NCBI GenBank assembly: GCA_028289805.1
Contig: JANQNI010000199.1
Span: 1 to 5,018 of the forward strand
DNA from: Thermoplasmatota archaeon
GTDB taxonomy: Archaea > Thermoplasmatota > E2 > JACPAO01 > JAHFTW01
Reading direction: 5' to 3'
Length of the DNA stretch: 5,018 nucleotides
Shown: positions 1 to 5,018 of the stretch, one piece after another
Layout: each line of letters begins with the position of its first letter
Position numbering within the stretch: the stretch's first letter is position 1
The notes under the pieces: model-generated
What the model was told of the DNA's origin: nothing
Database searches by the model: none
The model's input: the letters and a program-made list of their open reading frames with translations, nothing else
Program-made: the position numbers and the translations under genes

Positions 1-1044
1 CTGGGGCGACAGCGTGGCAGGGGACGAACCCGTCGTCCGGGGCGCGTCGACGGCTCCCCCATCCACGAGGAGGGCGGGGGCGCTGGAAGCCACGCCGTAG
101 TGCAGGACCCCTCCGTCTGCGCGCACGTCCCCGACGTGGGTTGGGCCGTGGAACGCGAGGTCGTCGCCCGCCACCGACACCCCCAGCGTGCCCGCCCGGA
201 GGGTCCCGGTGGCGGCGCGTGCCTCCACCCGGTCGGACGCGACCTCCACCGCATCCAGGTACGGTTCCAGGTGCCAGTCGCTGCTGCCCGGGAGGGCGAG
301 GGTGCCGTTGCGCACCAGGAGGTGCAGCACACGCTGTTCCGTGCGCTCGGGAGCCCAGGCCAGGCCGGGGTGCGCGCCCCCCGGGCAGGGCGGGGGGCCC
401 TGGCTGCCGCTCGTGTACGCGGTCTGGCCGCCCGCGTCGGTGACGACCCAGTCGTCGCCGTGGACCACCAGCAGGAAGTCCCCCCGCAGGACGTACCGGA
501 ACGGAGGGTCGAGGTCCTGCAGGAACACGGTTCCGTCGACGCTGTGACCCGGCCCCTGCCCGCCGTCCGCGTGGAGCCCGGGGGGACGCACGACGCCGCC
601 ACCGTGGGCAAACAATTCCACGGGCCCGACGAACCGCTCCAGTGCGGGCGGGCCTGCATCCGGGTGTGGGAGGAGGTACGTTCGGCCGGGAGACGACCGG
701 GCGGGATGGGCCGTGAAGTGGTCGTGCTCCCCCCCCGAGACGTGCCGCCGTGGGCCCGTGACGGTGCAAGGGTCGTCTGGATCCTGGTTCGGCGGGTCGC
801 GGGGGTCGTTGCGGACCTCCACCATCGAGGTGACCCGCACGGACGTGCCCTCCAGGGCCCACGGCAGCGGATCCTCCACCCCCCCGGAGGTGATCACCAC
901 GGCGGCCACGACGGACGCCTGCATGTGGTGCGCGTCGGCCGCCAGCGACGGCCCCCGGAGGTCCCCGGTCCAGGACTCCGTCTCGGCGAGCACCCCTGCG
1001 GGGGCGGAGGCGAGGAGCAGGATCACCAGGACCGTGTAGCGCAT
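1..1044 (-). CDS. Secreted protein of unknown function, partial (3' end beyond window edge)
   Basis: Reading the minus strand from an ATG at 1044 gives 348 codons without a stop, running off the window at position 1. The protein opens with a typical Sec signal peptide: MRY, a hydrophobic core (TVLVILLLASAPAGVL), and a likely cut after Ala20 before ETES. The mature part is rich in Gly, Pro, Asp and Val, with short alternating strands that suggest a beta-rich extracellular fold (for example residues 262-330). I see only two cysteines (93 and 220) and no transmembrane helix after the signal. I recognise no family. Third codon positions are strongly G/C, as in thrS. A long plus-strand frame over the same bases (100-1197) is codon-for-codon antisense to it and has no signal peptide or sensible composition. 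A weak GAGGT lies 13 bases before the ATG (1058-1062). The gene is divergent from thrS. Coding and export are fairly sure; function is unknown. Confidence 0.75.
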   Translation of the reverse strand, partial: MRYTVLVILLLASAPAGVLAETESWTGDLRGPSLAADAHHMQASVVAAVVITSGGVEDPLPWALEGTSVRVTSMVEVRNDPRDPPNQDPDDPCTVTGPRRHVSGGEHDHFTAHPARSSPGRTYLLPHPDAGPPALERFVGPVELFAHGGGVVRPPGLHADGGQGPGHSVDGTVFLQDLDPPFRYVLRGDFLLVVHGDDWVVTDAGGQTAYTSGSQGPPPCPGGAHPGLAWAPERTEQRVLHLLVRNGTLALPGSSDWHLEPYLDAVEVASDRVEARAATGTLRAGTLGVSVAGDDLAFHGPTHVGDVRADGGVLHYGVASSAPALLVDGGAVDAPRTTGSSPATLSPQ

Positions 1045-1062
1045 GGGGGCGGGGCAGACCTC

Positions 1063-1111
1063 GACGCCGGAGTGCTCGCGGCGACCGACCCCCGCGGCGA
1101 CGCCGGAGCAC
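1063..1111. repeat. Short direct and inverted repeats in the 5' leader of the minus-strand gene
   Basis: The 11-base word CGACGCCGGAG occurs at 1062-1072 and again at 1098-1108, 36 bases apart. Overlapping this are two possible stems: GTGCTC (1072-1077) with GAGCAC (1106-1111), and CGCGG (1077-1081) with CCGCG (1092-1096). Together they could fold into an imperfect hairpin just upstream of the start codon at 1044. In DNA this GC-rich, short repeats arise by chance easily, so a regulatory role is only a possibility. Confidence 0.3.
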
Positions 1112-1221
1112 GGGTCGAACTGCGGCGTGGGGGAGGGGCGGCGGAGACCACGGCACCAGAAGGGGTTCCGCCACGCCAAACCGCCCCATCCTATTGAACT
1201 CGACTGGTGATAAGTGATTAG

Positions 1222-1231
1222 AAATCGATTT
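1222..1231. repeat. Perfect 10-bp palindrome AAATCGATTT
   Basis: AAATCGATTT is its own reverse complement and lies inside the AT-rich divergent intergenic island. Its position fits an operator for a dimeric regulator. AT-rich palindromes of this size also occur by chance, and no second copy is seen in the window. Confidence 0.35.
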
Positions 1232-1270
1232 GCTGTTTTTATTTGTATTGTATGTCTATATTCGTTGTTT

Positions 1271-1285
1271 GAAATGGTTTATAGA
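1271..1285 (+). promoter_or_regulatory. Candidate archaeal BRE/TATA promoter, plus strand
   Basis: GAAATGG followed by TTTATAGA (1278-1285) resembles an archaeal purine-rich BRE plus TATA box. If used, transcription would start about 25 bases downstream (near 1310), giving thrS an unusually long untranslated leader of roughly 310 bases. A closer, less obvious promoter may be used instead. TATA-like words are expected by chance in such AT-rich DNA, hence the low confidence. Confidence 0.3.
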
Positions 1286-1411
1286 TATTTTATGAAATCC
1301 ACCTATTCTTTGATGTGTTTGGAATTGATTGTTCAAAAATTTCTGGGGGTGGGGCATTCTTTCTCTGCGCCCGCCCAGCCCGGGCGTGTCAGCATCACGG
1401 CACCCGGAAGG

Positions 1412-1446
1412 GTGCACAGAAACAAAACCATGTGCTACAGAAACAA
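1412..1446 (+). repeat. Direct repeat GTGC(T)ACAGAAACAA upstream of thrS
   Basis: The sequence GTGCACAGAAACAA (1412-1425) is followed by GTGCTACAGAAACAA (1432-1446). The shared core ACAGAAACAA is exact (1416-1425 and 1437-1446), and the copies start 20-21 bases apart, close to two helical turns. The A-rich core stands out in GC-rich surroundings, about 180 bases before the thrS start. Same-face spacing suggests two binding sites for one regulator, or a repeated element in the thrS leader. This role is inferred from spacing alone. Confidence 0.45.
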
Positions 1447-1622
1447 GGCAGGCGGAGGACCCACGCCCTGCCGCCACACCCCACCGCAGGGCCAAAGCCC
1501 CACCGCCACGCCATCCCGGCGTTTCCGGCTCGCCGCGTCCGTGAAGCGCCCCACGGCCGCCTGAAGCGAGCCCCTCGCCCGCTTGCCGTCAGCCCTTTCA
1601 GGCCCGCCCCGCTCGCCGCCGC

Positions 1623-3557
1623 GTGAAGCTCCTCCTCCTGCACTCGGACTACATCGAGTACGAGGCGACCAAGAAGGCCCTCAAGACCGCGCCCGATCTG
1701 GGCGAGGACGAGAAGGCCGGTCGGCTGGAGGAGGCGCTGTGCGCGTTCATCACCGTCGAGTCCGTCGACGAGGACGACCTGGCCGCCGCCGTGCGCAAGA
1801 CCGCCAAGGAGATCCGCGACGTGGCCGCCCAGGTCAAGGCCGAACGCGTCATGCTCTACCCCTACGCGCACCTGAGCGAGGACCTGGCCAAGCCGAGCGT
1901 GGGAGCCAAGGCGCTGCCGATGCTCCAGGAGGAGCTGGACGGCGACTTCGAGGTCCGGCGCAGCCCCTTCGGCTGGTACAAGGGCTTCGAGATCAAGGTC
2001 AAGGGCCACCCGCTGGCGGAGCTGAGCCGGCACGTCCTGCCCGGCGACGAGGACGGGGCCGAGGGCGACGCGGAGGACGCCACCGAGACGGAGGCGCTGA
2101 AGGCGGAGGCGAACCTCCGATCCTCCTGGTACGTCCTGAGCCCCGAGGGCGACCTGACGCCCGCCGACGACTTCGACTTCAAGGGCCACGCCGACCTGAA
2201 GCGGTTCTACGAGTACGAGGCGAAGGGCAGCCGCAGCGGCGGCCGGGAGCCCGCGCACATCGAGCTGATGAAGAACCTCGAACTCGTCGACTACGAGCCC
2301 GGCAGCGACACGGGCAACATGCGGTGGTTCCCGAAGGGGCAACTCATCAAGCGCCTGCTGGAGACGAAGATCAACCAGGTCAGCCAGGACTCGGGCGCGA
2401 TGCAGATCGAGACGCCCATCATGTACGACGTCAACCACCCGGCGCTCAACAAGTACCTGCAGAAGTTCCCCGCGCGCCAGTACCGCGTCAAGTCGGACGA
2501 GAAGGAGCTGTTCCTGCGCTTTGCAGCGTGCTTCGGCATGTACCTCACCATGGGTCGGTCCACGCTCTCCTACCGCCACCTGCCGGCGCGCATCTACGAA
2601 CTGACCCACTACAGCTTCCGCCGCGAGCAAAGCGGCGAGACCTCGGGCATCAAGCGGCTGCGCTGCTTCACCATGCCCGACATGCACACCCTCGTGGCCG
2701 ACCTGCCGCAGGCGACCGAGGAGTTCGGCCGCCAGTTCGCCACCAGCAAGCGGTGGATGGACGGCCTGGAGGTGCCGTTCCAGACGGCCATCCGGTTCGT
2801 GCGCGGCTTCTACGAGGAGAACAAGGAGTTCGCCGCCGGTCTCGCCAAGATGGTCGGCGGCCCCGTGCTCGTCGAGATGTGGGAGGACCAGTCCTTCTAC
2901 TTCGTCACCAAGTTCGAGTTCAACGTCAACGACACCAGCGGCAAGAGCTTCGCGCTCTCCACGGTGCAGATCGACACCCAGAACCCCGAGCACTTCGGCA
3001 TCACGTACACGGGCGAGGACGGCGCCGAGCACACGCCGCTGCTGCTGCACACGTCCGTCTCCGGCGCCATCGACCGCAACGTCGCCGCCATCCTCGAATC
3101 GGAGGCGATGAAGCGCGACCGGGGCGAGAAGCCCGCCCTGCCCTTCTGGCTCGCGCCAACGCACGTGCGCTTCCTGCCCGTCAGCGACGAATACCTGGAC
3201 GAGTGCCTGGAGCTGGCGCAGGCCGTCAACGACCAGGGCGGCCGCGCCGACGTGGACGACACCAGCAGCGGCATCGGCAAGAAGATCCGCAGCGCCGAGA
3301 AGGAGTGGATCCCCCTCATCGTCGTCGTCGGCGAGCAGGAGAAGGCCAGCGGCGTCTACAACGTCCGCGTGCGCAAGGCCGACTACATCAGCCGGGCCGG
3401 GATGGAACTGGACGAGTCCGAGGGGCAGAGCCTCGGCAACTTCACCGTGCCCTGGGCCGCCCTGTTGCAGATGGTCGAGGCGAACCTGGGCGACGAGCCC
3501 CGCGCGGCGCTGCCGCTGCCGGTGAAGACGAGCATGCGGCCGGCGTTCCGGGGTTGA
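1623..3557 (+). CDS. thrS: Threonyl-tRNA synthetase, archaeal type with N-terminal editing domain
   Basis: This cytoplasmic class II synthetase charges tRNA(Thr) with threonine using ATP. Its first domain hydrolyses mischarged Ser-tRNA(Thr). Residues 1-138 are the archaeal editing domain, related to D-aminoacyl-tRNA deacylase: HSDYIEYE (7-14), YPYAHLSEDLAKPS (79-92), and GWYKGFEIKVKGHPLAE (117-133). His83, Lys120 and Glu133 match the His83, Lys121 and Glu134 of the Pyrococcus domain. An acidic linker (141-160) leads to the catalytic core: motif 1 around IETPIMYD (262-269), motif 2 FRREQSGETSG (332-342), motif 3 with Arg485. Expected zinc ligands are Cys303, His355 and His476. The anticodon-binding domain spans about 507-585, and the end RPAFRG matches the family C-terminus. 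Length (644) is full. The GTG start is chosen because MKLLLLHSDYIEYE is the family N-terminus; no Shine-Dalgarno precedes it. No key residue appears missing. Confidence 0.97.
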   Translation: MKLLLLHSDYIEYEATKKALKTAPDLGEDEKAGRLEEALCAFITVESVDEDDLAAAVRKTAKEIRDVAAQVKAERVMLYPYAHLSEDLAKPSVGAKALPMLQEELDGDFEVRRSPFGWYKGFEIKVKGHPLAELSRHVLPGDEDGAEGDAEDATETEALKAEANLRSSWYVLSPEGDLTPADDFDFKGHADLKRFYEYEAKGSRSGGREPAHIELMKNLELVDYEPGSDTGNMRWFPKGQLIKRLLETKINQVSQDSGAMQIETPIMYDVNHPALNKYLQKFPARQYRVKSDEKELFLRFAACFGMYLTMGRSTLSYRHLPARIYELTHYSFRREQSGETSGIKRLRCFTMPDMHTLVADLPQATEEFGRQFATSKRWMDGLEVPFQTAIRFVRGFYEENKEFAAGLAKMVGGPVLVEMWEDQSFYFVTKFEFNVNDTSGKSFALSTVQIDTQNPEHFGITYTGEDGAEHTPLLLHTSVSGAIDRNVAAILESEAMKRDRGEKPALPFWLAPTHVRFLPVSDEYLDECLELAQAVNDQGGRADVDDTSSGIGKKIRSAEKEWIPLIVVVGEQEKASGVYNVRVRKADYISRAGMELDESEGQSLGNFTVPWAALLQMVEANLGDEPRAALPLPVKTSMRPAFRG

Positions 3558-3700
3558 CGCCCCAGAGGCGCGCCCGAGCTCGCTTCGTTCCCCCTCGACG
3601 CCCCGAGCAGGCAGGAACGCCCCTCGGATCTCGCACGAGGACGTTCGGCCCCGCCCGGGTTTTCCCGGACGATAGAAGTTTCGCACAACAATCTCGAAAT
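3558..3700 (+). other. Intergenic region after thrS, no gene seen
   Basis: The first 100 bases after the thrS stop are GC-rich and hold several short inverted repeats, such as CCTCG (3622-3626) with CGAGG (3636-3640). From about 3670 composition turns AT-richer towards the next gene. I see no RNA gene or credible coding frame here. Confidence 0.5.
3655..3668 (+). terminator. Hairpin CCGGG-TTTT-CCCGG, possible 3' end structure of thrS mRNA
   Basis: A perfect 5-bp GC stem (CCGGG 3655-3659, CCCGG 3664-3668) encloses a TTTT loop, about 100 bases after the thrS stop and before the AT-richer promoter-like stretch of the next gene. There is no following T-run, which archaeal termination usually uses, so it may be an mRNA 3' structure or chance. 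Confidence 0.2.
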
Positions 3701-3742
3701 ATGCAGGACGGATTCAGTGAATTGGCAAAAATGGCTAAAAAT
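3691..3742 (+). promoter_or_regulatory. Candidate promoter region for the Cys-rich secreted protein gene
   Basis: This stretch is AT-richer than its surroundings and holds two TATA-like words: CGAAATAT (3695-3701) and CTAAAAAT (3735-3742). The second is the better placed: a start about 25 bases downstream would give a leader of roughly 25 bases that still includes the Shine-Dalgarno at 3778. The second word is part of a tandem imperfect repeat, GGCAAAAAT (3724-3732) then GGCTAAAAAT (3733-3742), about one helical turn apart. The choice between the two words is open. Confidence 0.3.
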
Positions 3743-3790
3743 GCTTCCATGAATCCCGCCGTGGAGCCCAGGCTCCTGGAGATGAACTGA
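3701..3790 (+). CDS. Possible 29-residue small ORF abutting the next gene
   Basis: An ATG at 3701 opens 29 codons, reading MQDGFSELAKMAKN through PRLLEMN. Its TGA (3788-3790) is directly followed by the ATG of the secreted protein gene, in the same frame. Stop-start contact of this kind is typical of translational coupling, so it could be a leader peptide or an upstream ORF. Against this, its first half uses A/T-rich third positions unlike the neighbouring genes, no Shine-Dalgarno precedes it, and the same bases look like promoter sequence. It shows no signal peptide, membrane segment or recognisable domain. It is most likely untranslated leader or promoter DNA, but is recorded because the arrangement is exact. 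Confidence 0.2.
   Translation: MQDGFSELAKMAKNASMNPAVEPRLLEMN
3778..3785 (+). promoter_or_regulatory. Shine-Dalgarno GGAGATGA before the secreted protein gene
   Basis: GGAGATGA differs by one base from GGAGGTGA, the archaeal anti-SD complement, and its GGAG ends 9 bases before the ATG at 3791. It is the only convincing Shine-Dalgarno among the plus-strand starts here and supports that start. It overlaps inverted repeats (GGAGC 3763-3767 with GCTCC 3772-3776; CCAG 3768-3771 with CTGG 3776-3779). Confidence 0.6.
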
Positions 3791-4375
3791 ATGAAAAAAG
3801 CACTCGTGGGACTCCTTGTCTTGATGGCAATCTCCCTCACCCTGACCCCCGTCGCTTCCGCCAAGGGCTACCTGGACACGCGCTCGACCGTCGACTGCGT
3901 CATGGGCATCGATGCGGAGGGGAACCCCGTCGTCCTCGTGGTCGACCTCGCCTTCTGTACCTACGCCGACTGCTTCATAGACGCCGGCATCGCAAGGGAC
4001 GAAGACGAACTCTACGACTGCGCCGCACACCCCGCAGCCTACGTCGCATGTTTGATCATCTACGCGCCCGACGGGCCACCCCAGGGCACGTACTGCCGCC
4101 TGAGGTCCCCCGAAGACATCGATCCCGAAAGGGAAGCCGAGCTCCTGCAGGAGGGCCTCGCCGGATTGGTGAACTACCGTGAAGAGGTTGGCCTTGGCGA
4201 GGGCGAATGCACAACCTTCCGCGCCTGGTCCCACTCCTTCTGGGTGCTCACCGGAACCTGCAGCGCCTCGCACGACCCAGATTGCGAGAGGTCCTATTAC
4301 GTTGGTGGGGGCTTCGAACTTTACCTGGGTGGAAGCGTCGAAGGCCAGCGCTTTGGACAAGAATTCTGCCGCTGA
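3791..4375 (+). CDS. Small secreted cysteine-rich protein of unknown function
   Basis: The 194-residue product starts with a textbook signal peptide: MKK, a hydrophobic stretch (ALVGLLVLMAISLTLTPV), and ASA before a likely cut after Ala24. The mature chain of about 170 residues has ten cysteines (36, 56, 61, 77, 87, 102, 140, 157, 165, 193), an even number, suggesting up to five disulfides. It is acidic overall, with an E/L-rich helical segment around 107-133 and an aromatic/glycine-rich C-terminal part (143-181). I see no membrane helix after the signal, no lipobox, no sorting signal and no known catalytic motif. The start is supported by a Shine-Dalgarno and by the signal peptide. Third positions are less uniformly G/C than in thrS. 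The next gene, a DoxX-like membrane protein, begins 114 bases later. Export and disulfides are inferred; I do not recognise the family. Confidence 0.85.
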   Translation: MKKALVGLLVLMAISLTLTPVASAKGYLDTRSTVDCVMGIDAEGNPVVLVVDLAFCTYADCFIDAGIARDEDELYDCAAHPAAYVACLIIYAPDGPPQGTYCRLRSPEDIDPEREAELLQEGLAGLVNYREEVGLGEGECTTFRAWSHSFWVLTGTCSASHDPDCERSYYVGGGFELYLGGSVEGQRFGQEFCR

Positions 4376-4489
4376 TGCAGACCCCACCCCTCTTCCACCT
4401 CCCCCCGGGTACGCCCCCGGCGCGCTGGTTGAACCCCACATCCAACCCTTCCCCGCACATGCCTTGAGTCCGACCCCGACTGTCCCGGC
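4376..4489 (+). other. Intergenic spacer with C/T tract and small hairpin
   Basis: A strongly pyrimidine-rich tract (about 4384-4406) follows the stop codon. It is followed by an inverted repeat CCGGG (4405-4409) with CCCGG (4416-4420). No T-run terminator, TATA-like word or Shine-Dalgarno is evident before the start at 4490, so the downstream gene could be read through from 3791 or use a promoter I cannot recognise. Confidence 0.3.
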
Positions 4490-4906
4490 ATGACCGAAGC
4501 CCTCACGGCCCGCATCCAACGGACGTGCGCCCCCGTCGTCCCCCACGTCCACTGGTTCGTCCGCCTCGGACTCGCCGGCATCTTCCTGTACCACGGCATC
4601 GACAAGCTCGCCGCCGGCACCCCGCCCGCCGAGGCCCTGGACATGATGTTCCTGGGCAGCGCCGCCGTCTTCTGGATGGTCGCCGTCGCCGAGGTGCTCG
4701 CCGGGGTCGCGGTCCTCGCCGGCGGATTCCCTATCCCGTTCTCGGACCTCCTGACGCGCCTCGGCGGCCTCGCCATCGCCGTCGTGATGCTGGGCGCCGC
4801 CTTCATCGTCCACCTGCCCGAGTGGCACTTCATGCGCGGCGGCGCCGAGTTCCAGGTGCTGACGGCGGGGCTGGGACTGTACCTGGCCGTGCGCGGCAAC
4901 GCGTAG
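4490..4906 (+). CDS. DoxX family integral membrane protein
   Basis: The 138-residue product has the four-helix layout of DoxX proteins: helices at about 21-42, 58-80, 87-108 and 121-135. Family-like features are the Arg25-Leu-Gly ... Phe32-Leu-Tyr-His-Gly-Ile-Asp-Lys39 pattern in helix 1, Glu68 within helix 2 followed by small residues and Gly78-Gly79, and a late His108-Leu-Pro ... Gly118-Ala-Glu120 segment before helix 4. Length is normal for the family. DoxX-type proteins are membrane subunits or partners associated with redox and respiratory-chain functions (the name comes from the Acidianus thiosulfate:quinone oxidoreductase subunit), but most members have no assigned substrate and this one has no oxidoreductase partner in view. 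The ATG is the first start giving a soluble N-terminus before helix 1; no Shine-Dalgarno is present. Family is fairly sure, specific role unknown. Confidence 0.8.
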   Translation: MTEALTARIQRTCAPVVPHVHWFVRLGLAGIFLYHGIDKLAAGTPPAEALDMMFLGSAAVFWMVAVAEVLAGVAVLAGGFPIPFSDLLTRLGGLAIAVVMLGAAFIVHLPEWHFMRGGAEFQVLTAGLGLYLAVRGNA

Positions 4907-4948
4907 GCGCGCCGAAACCCTTCTCCGCCCCCTCCCCCCATCGACCCC

Positions 4949-5018
4949 GTGGACTTCGACGCCCTGGCCGTCGGCCCGGCGCCCCAACTGCCCCTGCAAT
5001 CCTTCCAGCACCGCCGCG
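4949..5018 (+). CDS. Start of a protein of unknown function, partial (cut by window edge)
   Basis: A GTG at 4949 opens a frame that stays open to the window end, giving 23 residues: MDFDALAVGPAPQLPLQ then SFQHRR. The codons are G/C-rich at the third position like thrS. The only in-frame stop upstream is the stop of the DoxX gene (same frame, 42 bases earlier), and no other ATG, GTG or TTG lies in between, so this is the first possible start. There is no Shine-Dalgarno; a C/T-rich tract precedes it. There is no signal peptide. It is too short to assign a family, and a chance frame in GC-rich DNA cannot be ruled out. Confidence 0.45.
   Translation, partial: MDFDALAVGPAPQLPLQSFQHRR

Larger units (their letters stand above)
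1196..1350. promoter_or_regulatory. AT-rich divergent intergenic island, likely promoter region
   Basis: Between the divergent genes starting at 1044 (minus) and 1623 (plus), base composition drops abruptly: by count, 1211-1340 is about 25% G+C, while the flanking DNA is strongly GC-rich. Archaeal promoters need AT-rich TATA elements, so this island is the natural place for promoters of one or both genes. Candidate TATA-like words occur on both strands (TTTATAGA at 1278-1285 on plus; ATAAAATA and CTATAAAC on minus across about 1276-1295). It also contains a perfect 10-bp palindrome and an inverted repeat of TCTATA (1255-1260) with TATAGA (1280-1285). A GTG-initiated frame running through it from 1214 is judged non-coding. 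The remaining intergenic DNA on either side (1045-1195 and 1351-1622) is GC-rich. Confidence 0.55.

Noticed and set aside
100..1197. 365-codon plus-strand frame
   Set aside because: It is codon-for-codon antisense to the signal-peptide-bearing minus-strand frame, has a low-complexity Arg/Gly/Pro/Val composition, and runs into the intergenic region. Long antisense frames are expected where TTA, CTA and TCA codons are rare.
1214..1564. GTG-initiated frame through the AT-rich island with a hydrophobic N-terminus
   Set aside because: The hydrophobic part simply reflects T-rich codons. The frame crosses the sharp composition boundary into a Pro/Thr/Arg-rich tail, there is no ribosome site, and no domain is visible.
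1351..1622. tRNA, T-box or riboswitch upstream of thrS
   Set aside because: I looked for a T-loop GGTTCGAATCC-like motif and other conserved RNA cores and saw none. The region is C-rich with only weak pairing potential by eye.
1395..3686. 763-codon minus-strand frame opposite thrS
   Set aside because: It lies in exact codon register opposite thrS, which is certain from family motifs. The translated product is a Val/Leu/Gly/Arg/Asp-rich shadow without domains.
1583..3790. 735-codon plus-strand frame overlapping thrS
   Set aside because: It overlaps thrS in another frame with an Arg/Gly/Pro/Ala-rich product. Only its last 29 codons (from 3701) fall outside thrS in a way worth noting, and these are listed separately.
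3383..5011. 542-codon minus-strand frame across three genes
   Set aside because: It is in codon register opposite both the secreted protein gene and the DoxX gene, which have signal-peptide and membrane-helix evidence, and it crosses intergenic DNA.
1..5018. CRISPR array, insertion sequence, attachment site or defence cassette
   Set aside because: I see no regularly spaced repeats, terminal inverted repeats with a transposase, integrase, or nuclease/toxin motifs anywhere in the window.

Overview
The window looks like chromosomal DNA from a GC-rich archaeon. The anchor is a complete threonyl-tRNA synthetase of the archaeal type. It carries the archaeal N-terminal proofreading domain, and I see close agreement from first to last residue with the Thermococcales form of this enzyme, as I remember that sequence. 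The protein is lysine-containing and only moderately acidic, so an extreme halophile is less likely. A GC-rich uncultivated euryarchaeal or Thermoplasmatota-like lineage is my best guess, but the lineage is inferred and not shown.

Layout. (1) Positions 1-1044, minus strand: the first 348 codons of a secreted protein of unknown function. It has a clear signal peptide and its 3' end lies beyond the window edge. (2) Positions 1045-1622: a 578-base divergent intergenic region with a sharply bounded AT-rich island (about 1200-1345) in otherwise GC-rich DNA. It holds the likely promoters, a perfect 10-bp palindrome and, nearer to thrS, a 21/22-base-spaced direct repeat. (3) 1623-3557: thrS, GTG start. 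(4) 3558-3790: a second intergenic region with a small hairpin and a lower-GC stretch. It contains a possible 29-codon small ORF whose stop abuts the next start. (5) 3791-4375: a small secreted protein with ten cysteines. (6) 4490-4906: a DoxX-family four-helix membrane protein. (7) 4949-5018: the beginning of another gene, cut by the window edge.

How the genes relate. Only thrS and the DoxX-like gene belong to recognisable families. The two secreted proteins and the DoxX protein all act at or outside the membrane, but nothing in the sequence ties them into one pathway. The plus-strand genes thrS, 3791, 4490 and 4949 are co-directional. The AT-rich, Shine-Dalgarno-bearing region before 3791 suggests a new transcription unit starting there, possibly continuing into 4490 and 4949. 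The starts of thrS, the DoxX gene and the last gene lack a Shine-Dalgarno motif, which fits leaderless or SD-independent archaeal initiation.

I see no CRISPR array, insertion sequence, integrase, toxin-antitoxin pair, defence system, rRNA or tRNA gene. I do not see a clear new biological system. The items most worth a second look are the cysteine-rich secreted protein with its unusual 5' region, the secreted minus-strand gene hidden under a long antisense frame, and the AT island and repeats before thrS.
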